Source of the DNA: Carya illinoinensis | Lineage: Eukaryota > Streptophyta > Magnoliopsida > Fagales > Juglandaceae | Reading direction: 5' to 3' | Length of the DNA stretch: 64,000 nt | Assembly: GCF_018687715.1 (NCBI RefSeq) | Contig: NC_056766.1 | Location: 15,471,501-15,535,500 of the forward strand | Part shown: one piece after another, positions 32,722 through 44,337 of the stretch | How positions within the stretch are numbered: position 1 is the first letter of the stretch | How the letters are laid out: the number at the start of each line of letters is the position of its first letter | The notes under the pieces: model-generated | What the model was told of the DNA's origin: nothing | Databases searched by the model: none | Seen by the model: the letters and a program-made list of their open reading frames with translations, nothing else | Made by a program: the position numbers and the translations under genes

Positions 32722-35034
32722 GCTAAGAGAAGAGAGAGCTGGTAGTTGTTACAAGCTCTCAAGCCACTAAATCATATAGGGTGGATGTGTGTAGGGGATT
32801 TTAATGAGGTGCTCAGTTTTGGAGAGAGGTGTGGGGGTCCTTTGAGATCCCACAACCAAATTGAGGCTTTTAGAACCATTGTCGAAGCATGTGGTCTATG
32901 TGACATTGGCTTCATTGGCAATAAATTCACTTTGTCAAATGGGAGATCTATGGGGCATTTACTAAAGAGAGGCTTGACAGAGCCCTTTGCAATGCTATAT
33001 GGTCTGAATCCTACCCTAACTCGAGGGTGTTTATTCTCCCTACATTGAGTCCTAATCACTGTCTAATTCTTGTCACTCTAGTTAGGAGCCAACCTTTCCT
33101 GTCCAAGAATGATAAGCCTTTTAGATTTGAGGCAAGCTGAGCATTGAGAGAGGAGTGCTATAAGGTGGTGGAGGAAGCTTGGCATCATTCTAGACTGGCA
33201 GAAATCAAATTGAGCTATGCAAATGAGGGATTTACTATTTGCCAAAAAAAATGAAAGAAAAAAAATTGATGCAGTGGAGAAAGGTGGTTTCTGGCAAGAC
33301 ACAGGAAAAAATGATTGCTCAATTAGCTTTTTCCACTGATCTACAAAAAGGTAGTAGAGGCCACCTTAATGATGCAATTAAACAAGTGCAAAGAATAATG
33401 AACAGATTACTTGCAAAAGAAAATCTCAAGTGGAAGCAAAGAGCAAAACAAAAGTGGTTAAGGGAGGGGGACAGAAACACCAAGTTCTTCGACCAATTGG
33501 CTTCTCAAAGGACGAAAATAAACTTGATTAAGAAATTGGTTTATGGAGATTGTCAGGAAGTACACTTCAAAGAGGGTATTAGTGCACTCTTCCAAGGTTA
33601 CTACAAAGATTTGTTCACCACCTTAGAACCAGACATTATCTTAGAGTGCTTAGCTTCACTGGAGCCTCAAGTCATAGAAACTCCGAATGAACTACTCAAG
33701 AGACCTTACACACAACAGGAAGTTGAGGATGCCCTTTTTCAAATGGAGGGACTAAGCTCCCCAGGACTAGATGGCTTCCCTGCAGCCTTTTAAAAAACAC
33801 TAGCCTATCATTGGAGGACAGCTCTGTGAAGCAATTTTATTAGTGCTAAATTCTAATGGTAGCATTGTAAATATTAACAACACCATCACCTTAATTCCCA
33901 AAAAAGGCCCCTTTTAAGCTGATTGAGTTTAGACCCATCTCCCTTTGTTACGTGCTCTACAAGCTGGTCTCTAAAGTTGTAGCCAATAGGTTAAAGAAAC
34001 TGTCACCTAAAATCATTTCATGCACACACTCTGCATTTGTTCCTAACAGACTTATCTCTGATAATGTTATAGTGGCTTTCGAGGCCTTGCATACTATGAA
34101 ATGTAAAATGACAGGTAAGGAGTGCTACATGGCATTGAAACTTGACATGAGCAAGGGCTATGATAGAATCGAGTGGAGCTTTCTCAGAGGTATGCTATAC
34201 AAGATGGGATTCTGCAGCCAGTGGGTGGAACTAGTTATGCAGTGCATTGAGAAAGTTTCCTATGAAATTCTGGTGAATGGCATACCTCAAGAATCCTTCT
34301 ATCTAATTAGAGGTATAAGACAAGGTGATCCCCTCTCACATTATCTTTTTATTTTGTGTGCTGAAACACTTAGTAATCTAATTAGTCAAGCTGAAGCTAA
34401 TGGTTTGATTCATGGTGTTCCAATTGCTAAAGGCTAGGTCAGAATTTCTCACCTAGTCTTTGCTGATGACAACCTTCTTTTTTGTAAGGCTAATGCCTTT
34501 GAATGGAGTAGGTTAATTAGTCTGTTGAGAGTGTATTAGTTAGCCTTAGGACAAAGGCTTAACCTTGAGAAAACCTCAATTATGTTTAGTAAGAATACAA
34601 CTCAGGTTACTCAATAGTACATCCTTTCCATTGTTGGGATGAGGTCTGCTATGTCCTATGAAAAATATCTTGGGTTGCCCTCTGTTGTTGGAAGAGATCG
34701 ATGCAAATCCTTCAAAGGCATTTTAGATAGTGTAAGAATGAGAATTAACAACCACAAAGTGAAGATGCTATCCTAGGCCAAAGTGATGAAGGCCAAATAC
34801 TACCCAAGATCCAACTGTCAGCAAGCAAAGTTGGGGTCCAAACCATCTTTTATCTGGAGGAGCTTCTTTTCAGCTAGGCCTCTTTTTGAGGCAGATGCTT
34901 ACTGAAGGGTTGGGAATGGCAGTAATATCTACATCTGGAAGGATAAATGGATTGCACATCCTACTCCTAGCAAAAGCCTAAGCACTGTCAAGGTATTGGA
35001 TGGTAATGCCACTGTCTCAAACCTGATAGTAAGT
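32722..35034 (+). pseudogene. L1-type LINE ORF2 fragment, truncated at both ends (LINE-3 copy)
   Basis: It opens in the middle of the endonuclease (HIGWMCVGDFNEVL), then has the linker (KWKQRAKQKWLREGDRNTKF), reverse transcriptase (LDMSKGYDRIEWSF, GIRQGDPLS, LVFADDNLLFCKA) and, after a deletion of roughly 100 codons in the thumb, KAKYYP and RVGNGSNIYIWKDKW. Stops at 33792-33794 and 34435-34437 and others, plus a frameshift near 33900, disable it. There is no ORF1, poly-A tail, zf-RVT or RNase H: the sequence ends at or next to the start of duplication copy B. It is a different lineage from the other two LINEs in the window. Confidence 0.85.
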
Positions 35035-35077
35035 GTCATGTTTGCCCTTTTTTTAAAAAAAAGAAAAGAAAAGAAAA

Positions 35078-35245
35078 GTAGTATGGCTACAAATTAATCG
35101 TATAAAAACAAATCTATAAATTTACATGACTTCACATAATAAACTAGATCTACTTTATAATAAAAGTATATAGCTTTACAATTTAACATACCATATCAGC
35201 TACACCAGTTTGTAGTTATGGAATCTTTTTATAGTTAAAATATTT
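35078..35245. mobile_element. MITE-like block shared by both duplication copies (B)
   Basis: Counterpart of 30612-30782: it starts gtagtatggctacaaatt and ends tttttatagttaaaatattt, with tagatctactttataata and accatatcagctacacc inside. The divergence between the two copies is visible but they align end to end. Confidence 0.5.
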
Positions 35246-36109
35246 TTCTTTTTGTAATGTCATTGTTAATGCTCTAAAAATTGCACAACAGACCGGAAGG
35301 GAAGAAAGAGTCATTCTAGGCCCACTAAGGTGATTCGGGCCTCGAATGGCATGGTCTGGTGCCCCTAGCGTTGGTCCGGTGTGGAGCATACGGTGTTGGT
35401 GCGTACATTCATGGCGGTGAAAGGAAATAAATGTAGAGAAAATATATAGGGATGGACACATGAATTTACGTGGTTCGACACTAAGCCTACATCTATGGGA
35501 GTTTGGAGAGGGTAGATTCTACCATAATGTGCTTGTTTATAGTCTCTCATGACCTCCCATCTCTCACAATACAAGGAAAGTTATAGATGTGCTGACTAGA
35601 GAAGCTCTCCTGGAGCTCTTTCTCGAGAGGTTGAAGAAGAAGAGAGCTAGAAGTCGAGAACCTTCTCTTGGTCCTCTGGTCCCTTGGTTTTATTTGGCCC
35701 TTCCCTATGCATGCCAGCCTCCCATGAGGTGACTAGTCTCCCTTGCGTGTCTGAGTGTCCCTCCTTTTTCCACCCACTTATAATTTCCGGACATCTACAT
35801 GCTCCATGTCCCTTCTTGTCTTCTACACCTCTCTTCTCTTGTCCCTAGTGATGGCTTGGCGAGCTGGGCCCAAGTATGGGCTAGGTGTTTTATTCTCCTC
35901 ATAGTATCCTTTGATTCTTAAGGGCAATTTGCTTCCAAAAGAAGACCTTGACAATCTTTAAAAAGATAAAGCAGTCGAATTAGCTCGCTTAAGTTGTTAG
36001 GGAAATAAGTTATGAGGGCTTGTCCCTATTCATTTGTTACTCTAGCACTAGTAGTAAAGGATTTCCAAGCGAGAGATAGACCCCGATAGCATAATTGCGC
36101 CAACATGGG

Positions 36110-36470
36110 GCTCACCTTGGAGAGGCGAGTGGGAGACAGGCTTGATTGTGTAGAGCGTGAGCGCGAGGCCCATTTTGATGAGGCAAGCGGGAGACAGGCT
36201 CGATTGAATAGAGCGCGAGTGCAGGATCCATCTCGGTGAGGCGAGCGGGAGATAGGCTCAACCACTTAGAGTGTGAGCTTGAGCATCATCTTGGCGAGAC
36301 GAGCAAGAAGCAAGCTTGACTGCGAAGACCACGAGTGTGGGGCCCATCTGGGCAAGGCAAATGGGAGATAGGCTCGACCACTTAGTGCATGAGCGTGGGG
36401 CCCATCTTGACGAGGTGAGCAGGAGGCAGGCTTGACCGCTTAGAGTGCGAGCGTGGAGCTTGTGCGAATC
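36110..36470. repeat. Minisatellite, about 61-bp units, six degenerate copies
   Basis: Units of the form ggcgagcgggagataggctc followed by a cttagagtgtgagcg phrase and ggggcccatct repeat through this part of the solo LTR. Copies differ by about one in five bases as judged by eye. CG dinucleotides are frequent, with many of them decayed to TG or CA. Confidence 0.7.
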
Positions 36471-36472
36471 TA

Positions 36473-36935
36473 GGGACTCAGCTTTGTTGAACGGGGGGTC
36501 GGTGAGTCTAGAGATTTGGCCTTATCATATGGTGAGTCTAGGGACTCGACTTCTTGGTGAGTCTAGAGACTCGACTTTGTTGAACGGGGGTTCGGCGAGT
36601 TTAGAGACTTGACCTTATATTGCAGCAAGTTTAGCGACCCGATTTCGTGGTGAGTCTAGGGACTTGACTTTATTAAATAGGGATAGGTGACTCTAGAGAC
36701 TTGGCCTTATCTCGCAACAAGTCTAAGGACCAAATTTTGTGGCGAGTTTAAGGACTTGACTTTATTGAATGGGGGGTCGGCGAGTCTAGAGACTTGGCTT
36801 TATCCAGCAGTGAGTCTAGAGACCCAACTTCATGACGAGTCTAGGGACTGAGCTTTGTTGAACGGGGGTTGGTGAGTCTAGAGACTTGGTCTTACCCCAC
36901 AGCGAGTCTAGGGACTCGACTTCGTGGTAGAGGCA
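36473..36935. repeat. Higher-order tandem repeat, about 112-bp period from 25-37 bp subunits
   Basis: Three subunits alternate: gagtctagggactcgacttt plus gttgaacgggggtc; then ggcgagtctagagacttgg plus ccttatctcgcag; then cgagtctagggactcgactt plus cgtgg. The triplet is reused about four times. Each subunit carries a gagtctaGRgactcg core that is nearly self-complementary (cgagt...actcg). It adjoins the 61-bp array inside the same LTR. Confidence 0.75.
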
Positions 36936-37559
36936 CTTGTTCGTTCTGAATTGCTCTATTAGAGCACAAGTTCGCGCGGCCAATGTTCCACACTACAGGA
37001 AGTGGTTAGTAGAAATGAATTCACACAAATTTTGAGAGAGACAAACTGGAGGGTTTTAGCCACTGTAATCGATCCTTTTGTTTGACTGAAAAGTTGTCTG
37101 CTGGTTGTTGCGGTTCCCCTACCTTCTCGCTCATCTTCCTTTCTCTTTCTTTCCTTTTTTTTGTATATTTATTTATTTGGTGTTTTACTCCCCTCACAGT
37201 CATGTTTGGCTGTCTGTTAATAATCATGTGTTCATTCAACTACGGTTTGTACTTGAAAATAACTTCAATCAAGTGTTAGTCCTCTACATGATATCTTGTA
37301 ATTGCTAGTTGGAGGGTGTAAAACTCACTTTTTTTTACTATATCCCGATTATATATGCAGTCTTTGTACTTTGCAAATATATTTGTAAGCGTGTTTATTA
37401 TTGTTGCCCTCAACTTGCAGCTGCCATTAATGCAAAACTCTTTTAGGCAAGTTAACACAAATTGCATTGTTATTTTCACATCTTTGTAGCTAGTGGTCCT
37501 AATCTTTTTTTCTTTTTTTGAAAGGAAAGTTGCTTGTATATTCAATTTAATGACAAAGA

Positions 37560-40500
37560 AGAGTACATATTACAATTAGGCTGAAAGACCCTTGTAGATG
37601 ACTCCTCAGAAATATCTAAGGCTTCTTTAGCTAGACAATATGCTTTTTGATTGCCACACCTCTTGACAAATGAAACACTGAAATGTCCCAACTGAGTGAG
37701 AAGGTTTCTAGTGTCTGACATAACCAGTCCTACACTATCCCACCTCTCCTTGTGAAGACCAATTCCTTGGACTACCTACAGAGAATCACCTTCCAAGATT
37801 ACTGAAGACAGGTTCAACTCAGATGCAAAAATAGCAGCTTGAAGCCCTCCAATTGCGTCTGCCAGTAGTGGAGCAACACAGCCACCCTTAGCTACCTTTT
37901 TTACGCAATCACACCACCCATATGATCTCAAGCTATCATACCAAATCCCACCCTGTCACGAGCTTCACTCAAAGCTGCATCCCAGTTTATCTTAACAACT
38001 CCCTCAGGTGGTGGGATCCAACTTGATGCATGGCTGGTGTGCATCCGGGAGACAGAAATTGGAACCACTTGAGCAATTCTAAAGGCCTCAAGTTGAAGAG
38101 CAGCCCTCTGTGCCAGAACTCTAGGATTTAAGAAAGATCCCTAAAAAACAAACTTGTTCTCCTTTGCTAGATATCCCTTGCTATCATAGCAAAAGCCCCC
38201 AACGTTTGCAAATCACATTGGTCCTCTAACCCCTCAATTATCTTCACAAAACTCTCTGCCCTCACAGAGCTCTTTTGTAGCCTTTTTGGTCCATTACTCC
38301 ATACATCCATGGCTGAGGGACAGTTTCACAATATATGGCCTGCTGTCTCATCTAAACTGCAGTAGACTGGGCATAATGGAGAGCTCACTATCTTCTTCTT
38401 GAAGAGGTTCAACATGGTAGGCAATGACTCTAAGCAGGCTCTCCACACAAAAACCTTAACTGCATTGGGAACCTTTAGTTTCCAAAAACAAGTCCAGTTC
38501 TTAAAATTAAGTGCTCCACTTGATGATTGACCCCTTTGACCTGTTGTGAGTTCCTTTTGCAAATGATATGTACTTTTAATTGTGAAACCACCATCCTTAG
38601 TGCCTAGCCAGACAAGTCTGTCCTTTGCCCCACATGTGCTCACATGAATCTTCTGAATAATTGCAGCATTTGTAGGGCCTAGCAACTTTAATATCTTCTC
38701 TCTGTCCCACTGCTTGGTTTCTTCATTTATTAGTTCAGCTACCAAAGCTTCCTCAACAAAGTCTTGCCTGTGTCTCTGAACCATTAAGGATGATGGTTGA
38801 GGTAACCCTCTATCCTTCTATATTCTGGTCTCCTTTCCATTACCAATTCTCCACATAGATCCTTTCTCAATGAGAGCCCTTGAGGACCAAATACTCCTCC
38901 AAATAAGTGATGGTCGAGCCCCCAATTTGGCCTGAAGGAAACTAGAGTTCCTGAAGTATTTTGCCTTGAGAACTTGGGAAGCTAGAGATGCAAGGAACTG
39001 GATGATGTGCCAAGCTTGCTTGGTCAAAAGTGCTGTGTTGAAACTCTCAAAATCTCATAACCCCATCCCTCCTGATTCCTTTGATCTTCCCATTTGACTC
39101 CAAGAGACCCAATGTACTTTATTTCCCTTGTCTTGTTGTCCCCACCAGAACTGGTTCATCACTCTGTTAATTTCCTTCAATAACACCTTGGGGAGCTTGA
39201 AAACTCCCATACTATACGTTGGTAGAGCCTGGATGGACTGCTTTGAGGAGAATCTCTTTCCCTGCCTGTGATAGGAGCTTTGTCTTCCAGTTGCTCACCC
39301 TGCTTCTTACTTTGTAAAGAATGCTTTTGAAGTTTGTACCTTGATCTCCCCACCAAAGAAGGTAGTCCAAGATACCTCTCATAGCACATGGTAGCTCTAG
39401 TGCCAGCAATCCCCAAGATGTACTCTTTAGCTTCTAGTCTAGTGTTGGCACTGAAGTAGATTGAAGTTTTGTCTTTGTTGATCTTTTGACCCGAGGCCCC
39501 TTCATAAATACTGAGTAAAGAGTTGATAGTGGCCCATTCCTCAGCTTGTGCTCTACAAAACAACAAGCTATCATCTGCAAAAAAACAAGTGGTTAATGTT
39601 GATCTGGCCCTTGCCTACAGGAAAACTATGAATTCTTTTGTTCCTTTCAGCATGGTTAAGGAGACTACTAAGCACTTCAGACACTAGCAGGAATAGGTAT
39701 GGGGAGAGGGGGTCCCCCTGTCTAATGCCTCTTGAGGGTTTAAAAAAACCTTGGGAGGAACCATTAAGGAGTAAAGAGTAAGACACACTTGATACACAGC
39801 CCATTACCAACCTGATCCACTTCTTAGAAAATCCTGGCTTAATCATAACAGCACGTAGGAAGTCCTACTCAACCCTGTCATATGCTTTACTCATATCAAG
39901 CTTAATGGCCATATGACCTTGCTATCTCCCTCCTTTAATTGACATTGAATGTATGGTTTCAAAAGCCATTATTACATTATCAAGGATTAATCTCCCAGGA
40001 ATAAAGGCACTTTGTGTGGGGAGACAATTTGAGGGAGGATCATCTTAAGTCTATTGGATAGGACCTTTGATACTACTTTGTATAAAACATTGCACAACGA
40101 GATGGGTCTGAACTCCATAACAGTTTTAGGGCCTTTTACCTTGGGAATGAGTACTATAAAAGTTTTGTTGATACCATTGATATCTCCCCCTGAATTGAGA
40201 ACTTCTAGAACAGCTTGAGTAACTTTATCACCAACAATGTTCCAATGAGCTTGGTAAAATTCAGCAAGGAATCCATCTGGTCCAGGGGAACGGAGGGGGT
40301 TCATTTGGAACAAAGCTTCTTTTACCTCACCAACCGAGAATTCTGCATCAAGTTAGGTATTCATGTTCCTATCCACTTTTCTGTCGAGCCTGGCTATGCA
40401 CCCACCAATTCCCACAGGATTGCTTGAAGAGAAAAGGGACTGGTAGTACTTCCCAAAGCATTCAGACATTTCCTCTAAGTCCCTGGTCAAGCTACCATCT

Positions 40501-41661
40501 TCTCTAACCAAGCAATTGATCTCATTAGTTTTCCTCCTATGATTGGCACATTTGTGGAAGAACTTAGAATTACTATCTCCATCTTTGAGCCAAGCTTGCT
40601 TTGCCATTTGTTTCCATTTGACATTTTCCTCTTCAAGTAGCTTGTCAATTTCCAGCTGAACTTCCTTGATAATACCAGTATTGGTTCCGGTGTTACCTTC
40701 CTGCAAAATAGCCAATTGAGCCAGCTTCGATTGGATAATTCTCCTGTGTTGCTTAAGGATGGTACTGCTCCATTTCACTAGATCTTCTTTACACTTGCCT
40801 AGGCATTGTTGAGACCACCATATATGTGATCCTCTTTGCTGCACTTGAGATGACCAGCAATTGGCTACAATTACATTGCATTCTTCGTGCAATTTCTAGG
40901 AAACTTCATACCTGAAGATTCGCTCCTTATCACCCCCCTTGCTGACATACCTTTTCCCTCCCTTCTTAAGATGCATTACAAGTGGGCTATGATCTGAAGA
41001 ATGTGCTGCAAGAACCTGGAAGCAACAGTCAGAAAAGCTCAAGGTCAGTTCCAAATTTCCCAAAGCCCGGTCTAGTCTTTCCTTGGTGAAAAAATGCCCC
41101 TCTCTATTGTTACACCATGTGAATTTATTGCCCTCAAATCCCATGTCACTCAAGCCACAATCTACCAAACTGCTTCTAAACTCTTCCATTTGGTGGTAAG
41201 GTCTCATAGCTCCCCCTTGCTTCTCATGTAGGTGCAATATCTCATTGAAATCTCCAAAGCATAGCCATGCTAGGCCCTCCCTTAGTTTAAAAAATTTCAA
41301 AAGCTTCCAACTATCTTTCCTATGAGTTGTTACTGGCGAGCCATAAAAACCAGTTAAAAGAACTTGTTCACTGTTGTGTTCCAGTTGCAGAAGCATAGAT
41401 ATATGATGCTGAGAGTATGATTGAAGGATAAAATTATCCTCACTATGCCACATGAAAGCTAATCCTCCACTCAAACCCTACTTCAACCACAATACAACAG
41501 TCAAAACCCACCCTTGTCCTCACCTCCTCAACCTTTTTTCTACCACACTTTGTTTCGATTAAGAAAATAAACTTGGGCCACTTAGTTTTCACCAGCATTT
41601 GAAGCTCTCTGACTGTACGGGGGCTCCCAAGCCCCCTACAGTTCCAGCTAAGGCCTATCAT
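37560..41661 (-). pseudogene. LINE ORF2 (endonuclease-RT-RNase H), multiply disabled
   Basis: It begins MIGLSWNCRGLGSPRTVREL (41661), 67 nt after the ORF1 stop codon. Endonuclease words are FLIETKC, WLCFGDFNEIL, SSDHSPLVMHL. RT words are RSPGPDGFLAEFYQAHW, MEFRPISLCNVLYK and SRGIRQGDPLSPYLF. Thumb/zf-RVT words are QVLKAKYF, VFVWRACLESLPTML and CPVYCSLDETAGHIL, and an RNase H start VVKINWDAALSEARDRVGF lies near 38000. Defects include a frameshift near 41470, TAG at 40896-40898 and TAA at 40353-40355 (both in frame with sequence beyond), a frameshift near 40010, another at the FADD catalytic site near 39570, and others beyond. It cannot support retrotransposition by itself. Confidence 0.9.
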
Positions 41662-41728
41662 GGCCTTTGGTGGGGCTGCTCCACCAATTGAGTACTAGAA
41701 ATGTCTCCTGCATTGAGTTCTTCCAACC

Positions 41729-43099
41729 TTAATTTTTTCCTCGGCAGACCCACCACCCCTTCATAGCTACTGTCCTAGTACCCCTCTTTTTAGAACTTGC
41801 CTCTCTTGCTCTAGTAATTCGAGGACTCACCTCCCTAGCTTTCCTTTTCCACATAGGCCCCCTTTTCTTAACAGTGCTCCTACAAGAATTTTTGCCCACC
41901 TCATCTGACTTCCTAAATATTCCCAAGGTGCCCTTGCCAATAGTGCATATACTCTCCAGCAGGCTTGCCTCAGAAGCCTTATTATTTTCTGTTTCCACAT
42001 GGAACATGTCACCTCGGGTAGCCACCATTTCAATATCTTCCTGAGATCCTGCATTGATCATAGCCTCTCCCTTTGCACCCTGGCCTTCCAAGTTCGAAGT
42101 CTGTCCAGGTCTGAATGTTCCATCCTTAGAACAAGGTCTCGTGAATTCCTCACCAACCTCCCCTACATTAGAGGACAGAGCTGCAGTTTTCCTTTTAGAA
42201 GGCTCCTTGAATGGCTCGAGATGGTTCACCAAGTTGCATTCCTTTTCACCTTTCGTATCGGCATTAACTGCGGCTTCCTCTTCTTCTTTGTGCCACCCCT
42301 TCTGGTGGTTAGACTCCCCAGAGCCACCATATTTACGGAAGTCAAATATGGAGGAGTTCATAGGCTGAGCTCTAATCCATGGACCAAATTGCTCTCTTAA
42401 CTTTCCTTCCTCTGAACTTGCCTCCTTAGATTTGCTACAAATTCGACCTTTATGGGATAAAATTCCACACGTGAAGCATATATTTTGGAGCCTTTCATAC
42501 TTGCATGAAATCCAATGTGTCTGGCTTTCCATCTTTAACCACTTCCCCCTCAGTAATGGTTTGTTCAAGTTCACAGCCACTCTCACCCTCATACATTTAC
42601 CCCAAGCCCTGCCATCTGAATCTACATCTACACGGATTACTTCCCCAATGGAAGCACCCAGCTGAATACCAACTTCCACAGTCATTGCAGCCAAGGGGAG
42701 CCCATGCAACTGTACCCAGAAGGGTTCAAAGTTAAAACTAACTAAGTTCAGGGGCATTTTTTCATCAACTTCTTGAAGGGACAGAATGTTGCGATCAAAG
42801 AACCACGGTCTACCCCCTAGTACTTTCTCCTTATCAGAAAGATGTTGGAATGCTATCAAGAATTTGTGGTTTCCGAGATCCTTGAATTGCACCCAACCTT
42901 CTATTTTCCATACTTGAGACATAGTCACACGAAAGGCTTCATTACTTATTCCTTTATCCACCAGTATGCCACCAATGATACAGTACTTCCACCTTGTGGA
43001 GTTACTGGAAGTTCCTTCATTAGAGACATGGAACACCTTGCTTTCCTCTTGAGATAGATGTAGCCTCTCCCACCTCTTAGAAAGATCCTCTTCCTTCAT
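41729..43099 (-). CDS. LINE ORF1 protein, intact 456 aa (DUF4283 + CCHC zinc knuckle)
   Basis: A single uninterrupted frame. Residues about 35-170 form the DUF4283 domain (WKYCIIGGILVDKG, VWKIEGWVQF, LGGRPWFFDRNILSLQ, EPFWVQLHGLPL). A CCHC knuckle, CFTCGILSHKGRIC, lies near residues 210-223, followed by FGPWIRAQP and a long polar tail with a basic stretch (KKRGPMWKRKAREV). The protein would bind element RNA and assist reverse transcription by ORF2. Its neighbour ORF2 in the same element is heavily mutated, so an open ORF1 here is notable; chance retention or selection for trans use cannot be told apart from sequence alone. Start chosen as the first ATG after the leader. Confidence 0.85.
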   Translation of the reverse strand: MKEEDLSKRWERLHLSQEESKVFHVSNEGTSSNSTRWKYCIIGGILVDKGISNEAFRVTMSQVWKIEGWVQFKDLGNHKFLIAFQHLSDKEKVLGGRPWFFDRNILSLQEVDEKMPLNLVSFNFEPFWVQLHGLPLAAMTVEVGIQLGASIGEVIRVDVDSDGRAWGKCMRVRVAVNLNKPLLRGKWLKMESQTHWISCKYERLQNICFTCGILSHKGRICSKSKEASSEEGKLREQFGPWIRAQPMNSSIFDFRKYGGSGESNHQKGWHKEEEEAAVNADTKGEKECNLVNHLEPFKEPSKRKTAALSSNVGEVGEEFTRPCSKDGTFRPGQTSNLEGQGAKGEAMINAGSQEDIEMVATRGDMFHVETENNKASEASLLESICTIGKGTLGIFRKSDEVGKNSCRSTVKKRGPMWKRKAREVSPRITRAREASSKKRGTRTVAMKGWWVCRGKN

Positions 43100-43309
43100 A
43101 ACCGTGGCTTGTGATAACTATAACTCTCACCTCGAGAGACAAACTCTCCCTACAGGCGTAAGAAGACTAAAACCTCACTCTTTCTCAAGGGAGAAAGAGA
43201 AGGACCCAAAACAGTCTATCGTTGAACACTTAGTTGTTCACTTCAGCTATTGGTCCTAATCGATGGCACATCAAGGGATATGTTTTATCTATAATTTTCT
43301 AATAAAATT

Positions 43310-43460
43310 TTTATGTGTAATCACTTTTACATATTTTTTTACACATTTTATTAATACGATTGACCGTATTATTTTTTTTAATATAAAATAATTATTTTGA
43401 TCAATCACATTAGTAAAGCATACAAAAAAATATATAAAAATGACTGTACATAATAGAACT
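43310..43460. mobile_element. MITE, gtgcac-arm family (copy B)
   Basis: Counterpart of the block at 31565-31710: arms gtaatcacttttacatattt and atataaaaatgactgtac are complementary. It occupies the same place in copy B as its relative in copy A, downstream of cacatcaagggatatgtttt. Confidence 0.6.
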
Positions 43461-43571
43461 CAATTTTTAAATAGAAAAACTTTTTTGTAACTTTTTTATT
43501 CCAATTAAAAGGAAACAATAAGTCATGTTGCTGTCAGAACAAGTCATGTAAAATCCATTTCCACGTGCTAA

Positions 43572-44143
43572 GAGCACTGGCATTGGATTAGCCAAATGCC
43601 AATGCTTTTCATATTTTGAAGAGTATTGATGAAATTGAATCCACATTGAATTAGCTAAACATTTTTTATATGAAATTTTAGTTACAATAAATTCATCCCA
43701 CATTTCATATATGAAAACAACTATAGCTTCTTTAAACTAGTATTTTATTATTTCTTCTCACATTCATCCCACATTTGATATTATTATATTATATATATGG
43801 AATTTTTATAAATTATACATATGAAATTTTTATTTATATAATATGAGATTTCACCATCTATGTACATATGAAATTATTATATTATAGATCGTTGGATTGT
43901 GAAAATAAAAATGAATATGATTGTTAGAGGTTATTGAAAATTATGAAAATAAAATAAAAAAGTATTAAAAAAATTAATTAAAGAAATATAAATAATAAAA
44001 AATAATAATATTTTATTATTATAAAGAATATAATGACTAATCTAATATAGATTTTAAGTGTTGAATAATTAGCTAAAAGTTAAAAAGTAATATATTTTTC
44101 AAATTTTAAAAATTGAGATGGTCAATCTATAATACCAATGCTC
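43572..44143. mobile_element. Tourist-like (PIF/Harbinger-type) non-autonomous element
   Basis: The ends gagcactggcattggattag and the complement of ctataataccaatgctc form terminal inverted repeats of about 15-20 bp with a few mismatches. The flanks show a TAA target duplication (43569-43571, 44144-44146), and copy A preserves the empty site, cacgtgctaataact. The body is AT-rich and non-coding. The 3-bp T/A-only target is the Harbinger/Tourist preference. Confidence 0.8.
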
Positions 44144-44337
44144 TAATAAGTTTACAATATAGAAAATGCCAGAGAGATGATCAATGAAATGCATCAATAG
44201 TGCTGAATTATTTTATATTATTTTTTTAAACGTACATAAATGCAGTACTATACGTGAATATCCTCGGTGCATTGCATCAATCCCCATAGCATCCTCGCAA
44301 TAAACTCGATCAACTTCATTGTATTGTTTTCTTTCTG

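Larger units (their letters stand above)
35264..37198 (+). mobile_element. Solo LTR, 1.9 kb, with internal minisatellites
   Basis: It starts TGTTAATGCTC and ends CCCCTCACA, flanked by a perfect 5-bp target duplication gtcat (35259-35263 and 37199-37203). Copy A of the segmental duplication shows the empty site, gtaatgtcatgtttggctg. It contains atttacgtggttcgacac (35464-35481), a phrase common in plant LTR elements, and two tandem-repeat arrays. No protein-coding domain, primer-binding site or second LTR was seen, so a solo LTR is the simplest reading. Lineage not assigned. Confidence 0.75.
37505..43244 (-). mobile_element. Full-length L1-type LINE (LINE-2 copy), minus strand
   Basis: It is flanked by a 17-bp target duplication with one mismatch, agctagtggtcctaatc (37488-37504) and agctattggtcctaatc (43245-43261). 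Its 3' end is the T-rich run at 37505-37519 (a degraded poly-A on the minus strand), and about 145 nt of leader precede ORF1. ORF1 is intact, ORF2 is not. The element lies inside copy B of the segmental duplication; copy A lacks it. Confidence 0.92.

Noticed and set aside
36110..36935. Tandem arrays as a CRISPR-like array
   Set aside because: Repeats are contiguous, degenerate and without unique spacers, and the setting is a plant LTR.
11163..43244. Reverse transcriptases as possible endogenous viral sequence
   Set aside because: Endonuclease, zf-RVT, RNase H, poly-A tails and 17-bp target duplications identify L1-type LINEs; no pararetroviral coat or movement-type sequence was seen.
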